Shown here: positions 9,697-21,339 of the stretch, one piece after another
How positions within the stretch are numbered: position 1 is the first letter of the stretch
How the letters are laid out: the number at the start of each line of letters is the position of its first letter
Assembly: GCF_022682495.2 (NCBI RefSeq)
Contig: NW_026527522.1
Coordinates: 62,001 to 126,000, forward strand
Source: Desmodus rotundus
Taxonomy: Eukaryota > Chordata > Mammalia > Chiroptera > Phyllostomidae
Length of the DNA stretch: 64,000 nt
Direction of reading: 5' to 3'
Notes under the pieces: generated by a model
What the model saw: the letters and a program-made list of their open reading frames with translations, nothing else
Databases searched by the model: none
Told to the model about the DNA's origin: nothing
Program-made: the position numbers and the translations under genes

Positions 9697-11635
9697 TAAG
9701 AGTCTTTCTCGGCTCAAACTGCCCCACCCTGCCCCGAGGCGGTAAACTTGCACCGAGACGCTTCTACTCTCTAAAGTCTGGGCTGAACTTTGCGAGAAGG
9801 GACCGTGTGCGATGCGACCTGGGTCCCACAGAGCTCGAACCCCCCCCTCCCCGTGAAGGGATCCGCGGCCTGTGGTCCTTGGTGTCCGCAAAAGGCATTC
9901 ACCTGCGGAGAACCTGGGCCCAGGTGAGCGGGACCAGGCCCCGCGGCAGGAGCCTGGGGAGGCCACTGGAGCCATGGGGGCCAGGGCTGGGCATTTTCCC
10001 GGGTGCTCTCTCGGGTCCCAGGCGCCCTCTCTCGCCCGGGGAGTGCCCACGCCGTCCCTTGACCCCCGCAGGACGCCTGCATCCCGCCATAAGCGGCCCA
10101 ACTCCTCCATGGAGCCGGGACACATGGGGCCGGGGTGCGAGCAACTGGCCTACGTGGCGGCCAACCCGCAGACCCCTCCGTCCCGTCCCCACCACTGCGA
10201 AGATCCCCCTGTTCTTCCATCCGTAAAGGGGTCCCCCTTTACGGATGGAAGAACAGGGGGGAGGCCCCCAGGAGATGGCTTTTGTCCGAGCCGCGGCTGG
10301 GTGGTTTCGGGCCAGGAGGCGGGGCCGCGCAGGCGCAAGCAGGCCCCACCCCAAGAGCATCCCTCCGGGCAACGTGCCCCCCCACCCCTTGAGATATCAG
10401 GCCAGGTTCACAGGGTCCCTGGGCCGGTGTCAGAGTTAAGGGAAGCCCTCACTGCCACCCAGAGGACCGCGCGTTTTCCCGTGGACCACACTTCCCAGCA
10501 GCTCTCCCACCCCCGCCGAGGCAGAGTGCCAGGGAAGAACTAGGGACCTGGGGCCGGGAAGAGGAGCCGGCCACGGCTCCGCGCCAGGTGGAGCGGGTCC
10601 GGGCGGGCGGGCGGGCGGGCGGGACCCTCGTCCACGGACCGGTTCTCCCGTGGGGAGTCTGGCCCTGTGCCCCGCCTGGGAGGCTAAGAGCCTTGCTTCG
10701 CCTGCAACGCCCCCACCCTGCACCAAGGCGGCAGACTTGGACCCAGCCGCTTCAACCCTCCAGTCTGTGCGGAACCACCCAAAAATGGAGTGTGACCGCT
10801 GCGACCTCAGTCCCCCAGAGCTCGAAGCCCCACCTCTGTGAGGGAATCGGCGGCCTCCTGTCCTCGGCGTCCGCAAAAGGCATTCACCTGCGGTGAACCT
10901 GGGCCTCGGGCGAGCAGGGCCAGGCCCCATGGTAGGAGCCCGGGGAGGCAATGGCAGCCTCTGCGGCCAGGCCTCGGGCTCTCCCCGGGGCTCTCTCGGG
11001 GCACGGGCACCCTCTCTCGCCTGGAGAGTGCCCACGCCGTCCCTTGAGCCCCGCGAGACACCTGCCTCCCGTGATAAGAGGCCCCCTGCCTCCGTGGAGC
11101 TTGGAACTCTGGGGCCGGGCTGCGGGTCACTGGGCAAAGTGGCTGGAAAGGCGCAGACCCCTCCGTCCCGACCGCCCAACTGCGAAGGACAGGGGGGAGG
11201 CCCCCAGGAGATGGCTTTTGTCAGAGCCGCGGCTGGCCGGTTTCGGGCCAAGACGCGGGACCCGGCAGGCTCAGGGCAGGCAGCCCCACCAGAAGCCTCC
11301 CTCGGGGCAACGGGCCCCACCCCGGACATATCAGGCCTGCTTCACAGGGTCCCTGGGGTCGTGTCCCGTGGAACTGGAAGCTCTCCCCGCCACCCAGAGG
11401 TCCGATCCTTTTCCCGTGGACCACACTTGCCAGCCCGTCTCCCACCCCGCCGGAGGCAGAGTGCCGGGGAAGAACTAGGGACCTGGGGCCGGGAAGAGGG
11501 GCCGGCCACGGTTCCGGGCCAGGCGGGGGGGGGGGGGGGGGCGGGGGGCGGGGGGGGGGGCCCGGGCAGCCCGGACCCACGCCCAGGGACCGGGTCTCGC
11601 GGGGGGGTCTTGGGCCTGAGACCTGCCTGGGGGGC
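9697..11635 (+). repeat. Macrosatellite unit 6
   Basis: 1939 bp. It carries 1440A and 1873C, as does unit 22, and a private CACCAAGG in place of CCACAAGG at about 10721. Poly-G tract 11525-11560. Confidence 0.95.
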
Positions 11636-13579
11636 TAAGAGTCTTTCTCGGCTCAAACTGCCCCACCCTGCCCCGAGGCGGTAAACTTGCACCGAGACGC
11701 TTCTACTCTCTAAAGTCTGGGCTGAACTTTGCGAGAAGGGACCGTGTGCGATGCGACCTGGGTCCCACAGAGCTCGAACCCCCCCCTCCCCGTGAAGGGA
11801 TCCGCGGCCTGTGGTCCTTGGTGTCCGCAAAAGGCATTCACCTGCGGAGAACCTGGGCCCAGGTGAGCGGGACCAGGCCCCGCGGCAGGAGCCTGGGGAG
11901 GCCACTGGAGCCATGGGGGCCAGGGCTGGGCATTTTCCCGGGTGCTCTCTCGGGTCCCAGGCGCCCTCTCTCGCCCGGGGAGTGCCCACGCCGTCCCTTG
12001 ACCCCCGAAGGACGCCTGCATCCCGCCATAAGCGGCCCAACTCCTCCATGGAGCCGGGACACATGGGGCCGGGGTGCGAGCAACTGGCCTACGTGGCGGC
12101 CAACCCGCAGACCCCTCCGTCCCGTCCCCACCACTGCGAAGATCCCCCTGTTCTTCCATCCGTAAAGGGGTCCCCCTTTACGGATGGAAGAACAGGGGGG
12201 AGGCCCCCAGGAGATGGCTTTTGTCCGAGCCGCGGCTGGGTGGTTTCGGGCCAGGAGGCGGGGCCGCGCAGGCGCAAGCAGGCCCCACCCCAAGAGCATC
12301 CCTCCGGGCAACGTGCCCCCCCACCCCTTGAGATATCAGGCCAGGTTCACAGGGTCCCTGGGCCGGTGTCAGAGTTAAGGGAAGCCCTCACTGCCACCCA
12401 GAGGACCGCGCGTTTTCCCGTGGACCACACTTCCCAGCAGCTCTCCCACCCCCGCCGAGGCAGAGTGCCAGGGAAGAACTAGGGACCTGGGGCCGGGAAG
12501 AGGAGCCGGCCACGGCTCCGCGCCAGGTGGAGCGGGTCCGGGCGGGCGGGCGGGCGGGCGGGACCCTCGTCCACGGACCGGTTCTCCCGTGGGGAGTCTG
12601 GCCCTGTGCCCCGCCTGGGAGGCTAAGAGCCTTGCTTCGCCTGCAACGCCCCCACCCTGCCACAAGGCGGCAGACTTGGACCCAGCCGCTTCAACCCTCC
12701 AGTCTGTGCGGAACCACCCAAAAATGGAGTGTGACCGCTGCGACCTCAGTCCCCCAGAGCTCGAAGCCCCACCTCTGTGAGGGAATCGGCGGCCTCCTGT
12801 CCTCGGCGTCCGCAAAAGGCATTCACCTGCGGTGAACCTGGGCCTCGGGCGAGCAGGGCCAGGCCCCATGGTAGGAGCCCGGGGAGGCAATGGCAGCCTC
12901 TGCGGCCAGGCCTCGGGCTCTCCCCGGGGCTCTCTCGGGGCACGGGCACCCTCTCTCGCCTGGAGAGTGCCCACGCCGTCCCTTGAGCCCCGCGAGACAC
13001 CTGCCTCCCGTGATAAGAGGCCCCCTGCCTCCGTGGAGCTTGGAACTCTGGGGCCGGGCTGCGGGTCACTGGGCTAAGTGGCTGGAAAGGCGCAGACCCC
13101 TCCGTCCCGACCGCCCAACTGCGAAGGACAGGGGGGAGGCCCCCAGGAGATGGCTTTTGTCAGAGCCGCGGCTGGCCGGTTTCGGGCCAAGACGCGGGAC
13201 CCGGCAGGCTCAGGGCAGGCAGCCCCACCAGAAGCCTCCCTCGGGGCAACGGGCCCCACCCCGGACATATCAGGCCTGCTTCACAGGGTCCCTGGGGTCG
13301 TGTCCCGTGGAACTGGAAGCTCTCCCCGCCACCCAGAGGTCCGATCCTTTTCCCGTGGACCACACTTGCCAGCCCGTCTCCCACCCCGCCGGAGGCAGAG
13401 TGCCGGGGAAGAACTAGGGACCTGGGGCCGGGAAGAGGGGCCGGCCACGGTTCCGGGCCAGGCGGGGGGGGGGGGGGGGGGGGGCGGGGGGCGGGGGGGG
13501 GGGGCCCGGGCAGGCCGGACCCACGCCCAGGGACCGGGTCTCGCGGGGGGGTCTTGGGCCTGAGACCTGCCTGGGGGGC
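11636..13579 (+). repeat. Macrosatellite unit 7
   Basis: 1944 bp. Its private variant is CCCCGAAGG at about 12005, where others have CCCCGCAGG. Poly-G tract 13464-13504 is among the longer ones. Confidence 0.95.
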
Positions 13580-15519
13580 TAAGAGTCTTTCTCGGCTCAA
13601 ACTGCCCCACCCTGCCCCGAGGCGGTAAACTTGCACCGAGACGCTTCTACTCTCTAAAGTCTGGGCTGAACTTTGCGAGAAGGGACCGTGTGCGATGCGA
13701 CCTGGGTCCCACAGAGCTCGAACCCCCCCCTCCCCGTGAAGGGATCCGCGGCCTGTGGTCCTTGGTGTCCGCAAAAGGCATTCACCTGCGGAGAACCTGG
13801 GCCCAGGTGAGCGGGACCAGGCCCCGCGGCAGGAGCCTGGGGAGGCCACTGGAGCCATGGGGGCCAGGGCTGGGCATTTTCCCGGGTGCTCTCTCGGGTC
13901 CCAGGCGCCCTCTCTCGCCCGGGGAGTGCCCACGCCGTCCCTTGACCCCCGCAGGACGCCTGCATCCCGCCATAAGCGGCCCAACTCCTCCATGGAGCCG
14001 GGACACATGGGGCCGGGGTGCGAGCAACTGGCCTACGTGGCGGCCAACCCGCAGACCCCTCCGTCCCGTCCCCACCACTGCGAAGATCCCCCTGTTCTTC
14101 CATCCGTAAAGGGGTCCCCCTTTACGGATGGAAGAACAGGGGGGAGGCCCCCAGGAGATGGCTTTTGTCCGAGCCGCGGCTGGGTGGTTTCGGGCCAGGA
14201 GGCGGGGCCGCGCAGGCGCAAGCAGGCCCCACCCCAAGAGCATCCCTCCGGGCAACGTGCCCCCCCACCCCTTGAGATATCAGGCCAGGTTCACAGGGTC
14301 CCTGGGCCGGTGTCAGAGTTAAGGGAAGCCCTCACTGCCACCCAGAGGACCGCGCGTTTTCCCGTGGACCACACTTCCCAGCAGCTCTCCCACCCCCGCC
14401 GAGGCAGAGTGCCAGGGAAGAACTAGGGACCTGGGGCCGGGAAGAGGAGCCGGCCACGGCTCCGCGCCAGGTGGAGCGGGTCCGGGCGGGCGGGCGGGCG
14501 GGCGGGACCCTCGTCCACGGACCGGTTCTCCCGTGGGGAGTCTGGCCCTGTGCCCCGCCTGGGAGGCTAAGAGCCTTGCTTCGCCTGCAACGCCCCCACC
14601 CTGCCACAAGGCGGCAGACTTGGACCCAGCCGCTTCAACCCTCCAGTCTGTGCGGAACCACCCAAAAATGGAGTGTGACCGCTGCGACCTCAGTCCCCCA
14701 GAGCTCGAAGCCCCACCTCTGTGAGGGAATCGGCGGCCTCCTGTCCTCGGCGTCCGCAAAAGGCATTCACCTGCGGTGAACCTGGGCCTCGGGCGAGCAG
14801 GGCCAGGCCCCATGGTAGGAGCCCGGGGAGGCAATGGCAGCCTCTGCGGCCAGGCCTCGGGCTCTCCCCGGGGCTCTCTCGGGGCACGGGCACCCTCTCT
14901 CGCCTGGAGAGTGCCCACGCCGTCCCTTGAGCCCCGCGAGACACCTGCCTCCCGTGATAAGAGGCCCCCTGCCTCCGTGGAGCTTGGAACTCTGGGGCCG
15001 GGCTGCGGGTCACTGGGCTAAGTGGCTGGAAAGGCGCAGACCCCTCCGTCCCGACCGCCCAACTGCGAAGGACAGGGGGGAGGCCCCCAGGAGATGGCTT
15101 TTGTCAGAGCCGCGGCTGGCCGGTTTCGGGCCAAGACGCGGGACCCGGCAGGCTCAGGGCAGGCAGCCCCACCAGAAGCCTCCCTCGGGGCAACGGGCCC
15201 CACCCCGGACATATCAGGCCTGCTTCACAGGGTCCCTGGGGTCGTGTCCCGTGGAACTGGAAGCTCTCCCCGCCACCCAGAGGTCCGATCCTTTTCCCGT
15301 GGACCACACTTGCCAGCCCGTCTCCCACCCCGCCGGAGGCAGAGTGCCGGGGAAGAACTAGGGACCTGGGGCCGGGAAGAGGGGCCGGCCACGGTTCCGG
15401 GCCAGGCGGGGGGGGGGGGGGGGGGCGGGGGGCGGGGGGGGGGGCCCGGGCAGGCCGGACCCACGCCCAGGGACCGGGTCTCGCGGGGGGGTCTTGGGCC
15501 TGAGACCTGCCTGGGGGGC
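13580..15519 (+). repeat. Macrosatellite unit 8
   Basis: 1940 bp with the common base at all diagnostic positions. Poly-G tract 15408-15444. Confidence 0.95.
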
Positions 15520-17459
15520 TAAGAGTCTTTCTCGGCTCAAACGGCCCCACCCTGCCCCGAGGCGGTAAACTTGCACCGAGACGCTTCTACTCTCTAAAGT
15601 CTGGGCTGAACTTTGCGAGAAGGGACCGTGTGCGATGCGACCTGGGTCCCACAGAGCTCGAACCCCCCCCTCCCCGTGAAGGGATCCGCGGCCTGTGGTC
15701 CTTGGTGTCCGCAAAAGGCATTCACCTGCGGAGAACCTGGGCCCAGGTGAGCGGGACCAGGCCCCGCGGCAGGAGCCTGGGGAGGCCAGTGGAGCCATGG
15801 GGGCCAGGGCTGGGCATTTTCCCGGGTGCTCTCTCCGGTCCCAGGCGCCCTCTCTCGCCCGGGGAGTGCCCACGCCGTCCCTTGACCCCCGCAGGACGCC
15901 TGCATCCCGCCATAAGCGGCCCAACTCCTCCATGGAGCCGGGACACATGGGGCCGGGGTGCGAGCAACTGGCCTACGTGGCGGCAAACCCGCAGACCCCT
16001 CCGTCCCGTCCCCACCACTGCGAAGATCCCCCTGTTCTTCCATCCGTAAAGGGGTCCCCCTTTACGGATGGAAGAACAGGGGGGAGGCCCCCAGGAGATG
16101 GCTTTTGTCCGAGCCGCGGCTGGGTGGTTTCGGGCCAGGAGGCGGGGCCGCGCAGGCGCAAGCAGGCCCCACCCCAAGAGCATCCCTCCGGGCAACGTGC
16201 CCCCCCACCCCTTGAGATATCAGGCCAGGTTCACAGGGTCCCTGGGCCGGTGTCAGAGTTAAGGGAAGCCCTCACTGCCACCCAGAGGACCGCGCGTTTT
16301 CCCGTGGACCACACTTCCCAGCAGCTCTCCCACCCCCGCCGAGGCAGAGTGCCAGGGAAGAACTAGGGACCTGGGGCCGGGAAGAGGAGCCGGCCACGGC
16401 TCCGCGCCAGGTGGAGCGGGTCCGGGCGGGCGGGCGGGCGGGCGGGACCCTCGTCCACGGACCGGTTCTCCCGTGGGGAGTCTGGCCCTGTGCCCCGCCT
16501 GGGAGGCTAAGAGCCTTGCTTCGCCTGCAACGCCCACCCTGCCACAAGGCGGCAGACTTGGACCCAGCCGCTTCAACCCTCCAGTCTGTGCGGAACCACC
16601 CAAAAATGGAGTGTGACCGCTGCGACCTCAGTCCCCCAGAGCTCGAAGCCCCACCTCTGTGAGGGAATCGGCGGCCTCCTGTCCTCGGGCGTCCGCAAAA
16701 GGCATTCACCTGCGGTGAACCTGGGCCTCGGGCGAGCAGGGCCAGGCCCCATGGTAGGAGCCCGGGGAGGCAATGGCAGCCTCTGCGGCCAGGCCTCGGG
16801 CTCTCCCCGGGGCTCTCTCGGGGCACGGGCACCCTCTCTCGCCTGGAGAGTGCCCACGCCGTCCCTTGAGCCCCGCGAGACACCTGCCTCCCGTGATAAG
16901 AGGCCCCCTGCCTCCGTGGAGCTTGGAACTCTGGGGCCGGGCTGCGGGTCACTGGGCTAAGTGGCTGGAAAGGCGCAGACCCCTCCGTCCCGACCGCCCA
17001 ACTGCGAAGGACAGGGGGGAGGCCCCCAGGAGATGGCTTTTGTCAGAGCCGCGGCTGGCCGGTTCGGGCCAAGACGCGGGACCCGGCAGGCCTCAGGGCA
17101 GGCAGCCCACCAGAAGCCTCCCTCGGGGCAACGGGCCCCACCCCGGACATATCAGGCCTGCTTCACAGGGGGTCCCTGGGGTCGTGTCCCGTGGAACTGG
17201 AAGCTCTCCCCGCCACCCAGAGGTCCGATCCTTTTCCCGTGGACCACACTTGCCAGCCCGTCTCCCACCCCGCCGGAGGCAGAGTGCCGGGGAAGAACTA
17301 GGGACCTGGGGCCCGGAAGAGGGGCCGGCCACGGTTCCCGGGCCAGGCGGGGGGGGGGGGGGGGGCGGGGGGCGGGGGGGGGGGCCCGGGCAGGCCGGAC
17401 CCACGCCCAGGGACCGGGTCTCGCGGGGGGGTCTTGGGCCTGAGACCTGCCTGGGGGGC
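15520..17459 (+). repeat. Macrosatellite unit 9 (indels begin in its second half)
   Basis: 1940 bp. It carries 24G and 466A and two private substitutions (GGCCAGTGG near 15789 and CTCCGGTCC near 15836). From 16531 onward it has at least seven small indels, such as CGCCCACC missing two C, CCTCGGGCG with an extra G near 16687, and CACAGGGGGTCC with two extra G near 17168. Poly-G tract 17349-17384. Confidence 0.93.
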
Positions 17460-19402
17460 TAAGAGTCTTTCTCGGCTCAAACTGCCCCACCCTGCCCCGA
17501 GGCGGTAAACTTGCACCGAGACGCTTCTACTCTCTAAAGTCTGGGGCTGAACTTTGCGAGAAGGGACCGTGTGCGATGCGACCTGGGTCCCACAGAGCTC
17601 GAACCCCCCCCTCCCCGTGAAGGGATCCGCGGCCTGTGGTCCTTGGTGTCCGCAAAAGGCATTCACCTGCGGAGAACCTGGGCCCAGGTGAGCGGGACCA
17701 GGCCCCGCGGCAGGAGCCTGGGGAGGCCACTGGAGCCATGGGGGCCAGGGCTGGGCATTTTCCGGGTGCTCTCTCGGGTCCCAGGCGCCCCTCTCTCGCC
17801 CGGGGAGTGCCCACGCCGTCCCTTGACCCCCGCAGGACGCCTGCATCCCGCCATAAGCGGCCCAACTCCTCCATGGAGCCGGGACACATGGGGGCCGGGG
17901 TGCGAGCAACTGGCCTACGTGGCGGCCAACCCGCAGACCCCTCCGTCCCGTCCCCACCACTGCGAAGATCCCCCTGTTCTTCCATCCGTAAAGGGGTCCC
18001 CCTTTACGGATGGAAGAACAGGGGGGAGGCCCCCAGGAGATGGCTTTGTCCGAGCCGCGGCTGGGTGGTTTCGGGCCAGGAGGCGGGGCCGCGCAGGCGC
18101 AAGCAGGCCCCACCCCAAGAGCATCCCTCCGGGCAACGTGCCCCCCCACCCCTTGAGATATCAGGCCAGGTTCACAGGGTCCCTGGGCCGGTGTCAGAGT
18201 TAAGGGAAGCCCTCACTGCCACCCAGAGGACCGCGCGTTTTCCCGTGGACCACACTTCCCAGCAGCTCTCCCACCCCCGCCGAGGCAGAGTGCCAGGGAA
18301 GAACTAGGGACCTGGGGCCCGGGAAGAGGAGCCGGCCACGGCTCCGCGCCAGGTGGAGCGGGTCCGGGCGGGCGGGCGGGCGGGCGGGACCCTCGTCCAC
18401 GGACCGGTTCTCCCGTGGGGAGTCTGGCCCTGTGCCCCGCCTGGGAGGCTAAGAGCCTTGCTTCGCCTGCAACGCCCCCACCCTGCCACAAGGCGGCAGA
18501 CTTGGACCCAGCCGCTTCAACCCTCCAGTCTGTGCGGAACCACCCAAAAATGGAGTGTGACCGCTGCGACCTCAGTCCCCCAGAGCTCGAAGCCCCACCT
18601 CTGTGAGGGAATCGGCGGCCTCCTGTCCTCGGCGTCCGCAAAAGGCATTCACCTGCGGTGAACCTGGGCCTCGGGCGAGCAGGGCCAGGCCCCATGGTAG
18701 GAGCCCGGGGAGGCAATGGCAGCCTCTGCGGCCAGGCCTCGGGCTCTCCCGGGGCTCTCTCGGGGCACGGGCACCCTCTCTCGCCTGAGAGTGCCCACGC
18801 CGTCCCTTGAGCCCCGCGAGACACCTGCCTCCCGTGATAAGAGGCCCCCTGCCTCGTGGAGCTTGGAACTCTGGGGCCGGGCTGCGGGTCACTGGGCTAA
18901 GTGGCTGGAAAGGCGCAGACCCCTCCGTCCCGACCGCCCAACTGCGAAGGACAGGGGGGAGGCCCCCAGGAGATGGCTTTTGTCAGAGCCGCGGCTGGCC
19001 GGTTTCGGGCCAAGACGCGGGACCCGGCAGGCTCAGGGCAGGCAGCCCCACCAGAAGCCTCCCTCGGGGGCAACGGGCCCCACCCCGGACATATCAGGCC
19101 TGCTTCACAGGGTCCCTGGGGTCGTGTCCCGTGGAACTGGAAGCTCTCCCCGCCACCCAGAGGTCCGATCCTTTTCCCGTGGACCACACTTGCCAGCCCG
19201 TCTCCCACCCCGCCGGAGGCAGAGTGCCAGGGAAGAACTAGGGACCTGGGGCCGGGAAGAGGGGCCGGCCACGGTTCCGGGCCAGGCGGGGGGGGGGGGG
19301 GGGGGGCGGGGGGGCGGGGGGGGGGGGCCCGGGCAGGCCGGACCCCACGCCCAGGGACCGGGTCTCGCGGGGGGGTCTTGGGCCTGAGACCTGCCTGGGG
19401 GC
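17460..19402 (+). repeat. Macrosatellite unit 10 (indel-rich)
   Basis: 1943 bp. It carries 1770A (GTGCCAGGG), shared with units 13 and 26. More than ten one-base homopolymer indels are spread through it, for example GGCTTTGTCC near 18043, CGCCTGAGAG near 18785 and seven G instead of six inside its G tract. Palindrome 17970-18025 is intact. Poly-G tract 19288-19327. Confidence 0.92.
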
Positions 19403-21339
19403 TAAGAGTCTTTCTCGGCTCAAACGGCCCCACCCTGCCCCGAGGCGGTAAACTTGCACCGAGACGCTTCTACTCTCTAAAGTCTGGGCTGAACTTTGCG
19501 AGAAGGGACCGTGTGCGATGCGACCTGGGTCCCACAGAGCTCGAACCCCCCCTCCCCGTGAAGGGATCCGCGGCCTGTGGTCCTTGGTGTCCGCAAAAGG
19601 CATTCACCTGCGGAGAACCTGGGCCCAGGTGAGCGGGACCAGGCCCCGCGGCAGGAGCTGGGGAGGCCACTGGAGCCATGGGGGCCAGGGCTGGGCATTT
19701 TTCCGGGTGCTCTCTCGGGTCCCAGGCGCCCTCTCTCGCCCGGGGAGTGCCCACGCCGTCCCTTGACCCCCGCAGGACGCCTGCATCCCGCCATAAGCGG
19801 CCCAACTCCTCCATGGAGCCGGACACATGGGGCCGGGGTGCGAGCAACTGGCCTACGTGGCGGCCAACCCGCAGACCCCTCCGTCCCGTCCCCACCACTG
19901 CGAAGATCCCCCTGTTCTTCCATCCGTAAAGGGGTCCCCCCTTTACGGATGGAAGAACAGGGGGGAGGCCCCCAGGAGATGGCTTTTGTCCGAGCCGCGG
20001 CTGGGTGGTTTCGGGCCAGGAGGCGGGGCCGCGCAGGCGCAAGCAGCCCCACCCAAGAGCATCCCTCCGGGCAACGTGCCCCCCCACCCCTTGAGATATC
20101 AGGCCAGGTTCACAGGGTCCCTGGGCCGGTGTCAGAGTTAAGGGAAGCCCTCACTGCCACCCAGAGGACCGCGCGTTTTCCCGTGGACCACACTTCCCAG
20201 CAGCTCTCCCACCCCCGCCGAGGCAGAGTGCCAGGGAAGAACTAGGGACCTGGGGCCGGAAGAGGAGCCGGCCACGGCTCCGCGCCAGGTGGAGCGGGTC
20301 CGGGCGGTGGCGGGGCGGGCGGGCGGGACCCTCGTCCACGGACCGGTTCTCCCGTGGGGAGTCTGGCCCTGTGCCCCGCCTGGGAGGCTAAGAGCCTTGC
20401 TTCGCCTGCAACGCCCCCACCCTGCCACAAGGCGGCAGACTTGGACCCAGCCGCTTCAACCCTCCAGTCTGTGCGGAACCACCCAAAAATGGAGTGGTGA
20501 CCGCTGCGACCTCAGTCCCCCAGAGCTCGAAGCCCCACCTCTGTGAGGGAATCGGCGGCCTCCTGTCCTCGGCGTCCGCAAAAGGCATTCACCTGCGGTG
20601 AACCTGGGCCTCGGGCGAGCAGGGCCAGGCCCCATGGTAGGAGCCCGGGGAGGCAATGGCAGTCTCTGCGGCCAGGCCTCGGGCTCTCCCCGGGGCTCTC
20701 TCGGGGCACGGGCACCCTCTCTCGCCTGGAGAGTGCCCACGCCGTCCCTTGAGCCCCGCGAGACACCTGCCTCCCGTGATAAGAGGCCCCCTGCCTCCGT
20801 GGAGCTTGGAACTCTGGGGCCGGGCTGCGGGTCACTGGGCTAAGTGGCTGGAAAGGCGCAGACCCCTCCGTCCCGACCGCCCAACTGCGAAGGACAGGGG
20901 GGAGGCCCCAGGAGGATGGCTTTGTCAGAGCCGCGGCTGGCCGGTTTCGGGCCAAGACGCGGGACCCGGCAGGCTCAGGGCAGGCAGCCCCACCAGAAGC
21001 CTCCCTCGGGGCAACGGGCCCCACCCCGGACATATCAGGCCTGCTTCACAGGGTCCCTGGGGTCGTTGTCCCGTGGAACTGGAAGCTCTCCCCGCCACCC
21101 AGAGGTCCGATCCTTTTCCCGTGGACCACACTTGCCAGCCCGTCTCCCACCCCGCCGGAGGCAGAGTGCGGGGAAGAACTAGGGACCTGGGGCCGGGAAG
21201 AGGGGCCGGCCACGGTTCCGGGCCAGGCGGGGGGGGGGGGGGGGGGCGGGGGGCGGGGGGGGGGGCCCGGGCAGGCCGGACCCACGCCCAGGGACCGGGT
21301 CTCGCGGGGGGTCTTGGGCCTGAGACCTGCCTGGGGGGC
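19403..21339 (+). repeat. Macrosatellite unit 11 (indel-rich)
   Basis: 1937 bp. It carries 24G and 1262T (GCAGTCTCTGCGG); the latter is shared only with unit 24. Many one-base indels break otherwise conserved runs, including an extra C in the palindrome loop (19937-19942) and a disrupted GGG-triplet run near 20307. Poly-G tract 21229-21265. Confidence 0.92.

Larger units (their letters stand above)
1939..11635 (+). repeat. Five-unit segment duplicated 31 kb away (copy 1, units 2-6)
   Basis: Units 2, 3, 4, 5 and 6 carry in order the same diagnostic variant sets as units 18-22, including variants found nowhere else (488T, 796A, 1632T). Start-to-start offsets are 31053 or 31054 bp for all five pairs, and paired unit lengths differ by at most one base. 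Confidence 0.9.
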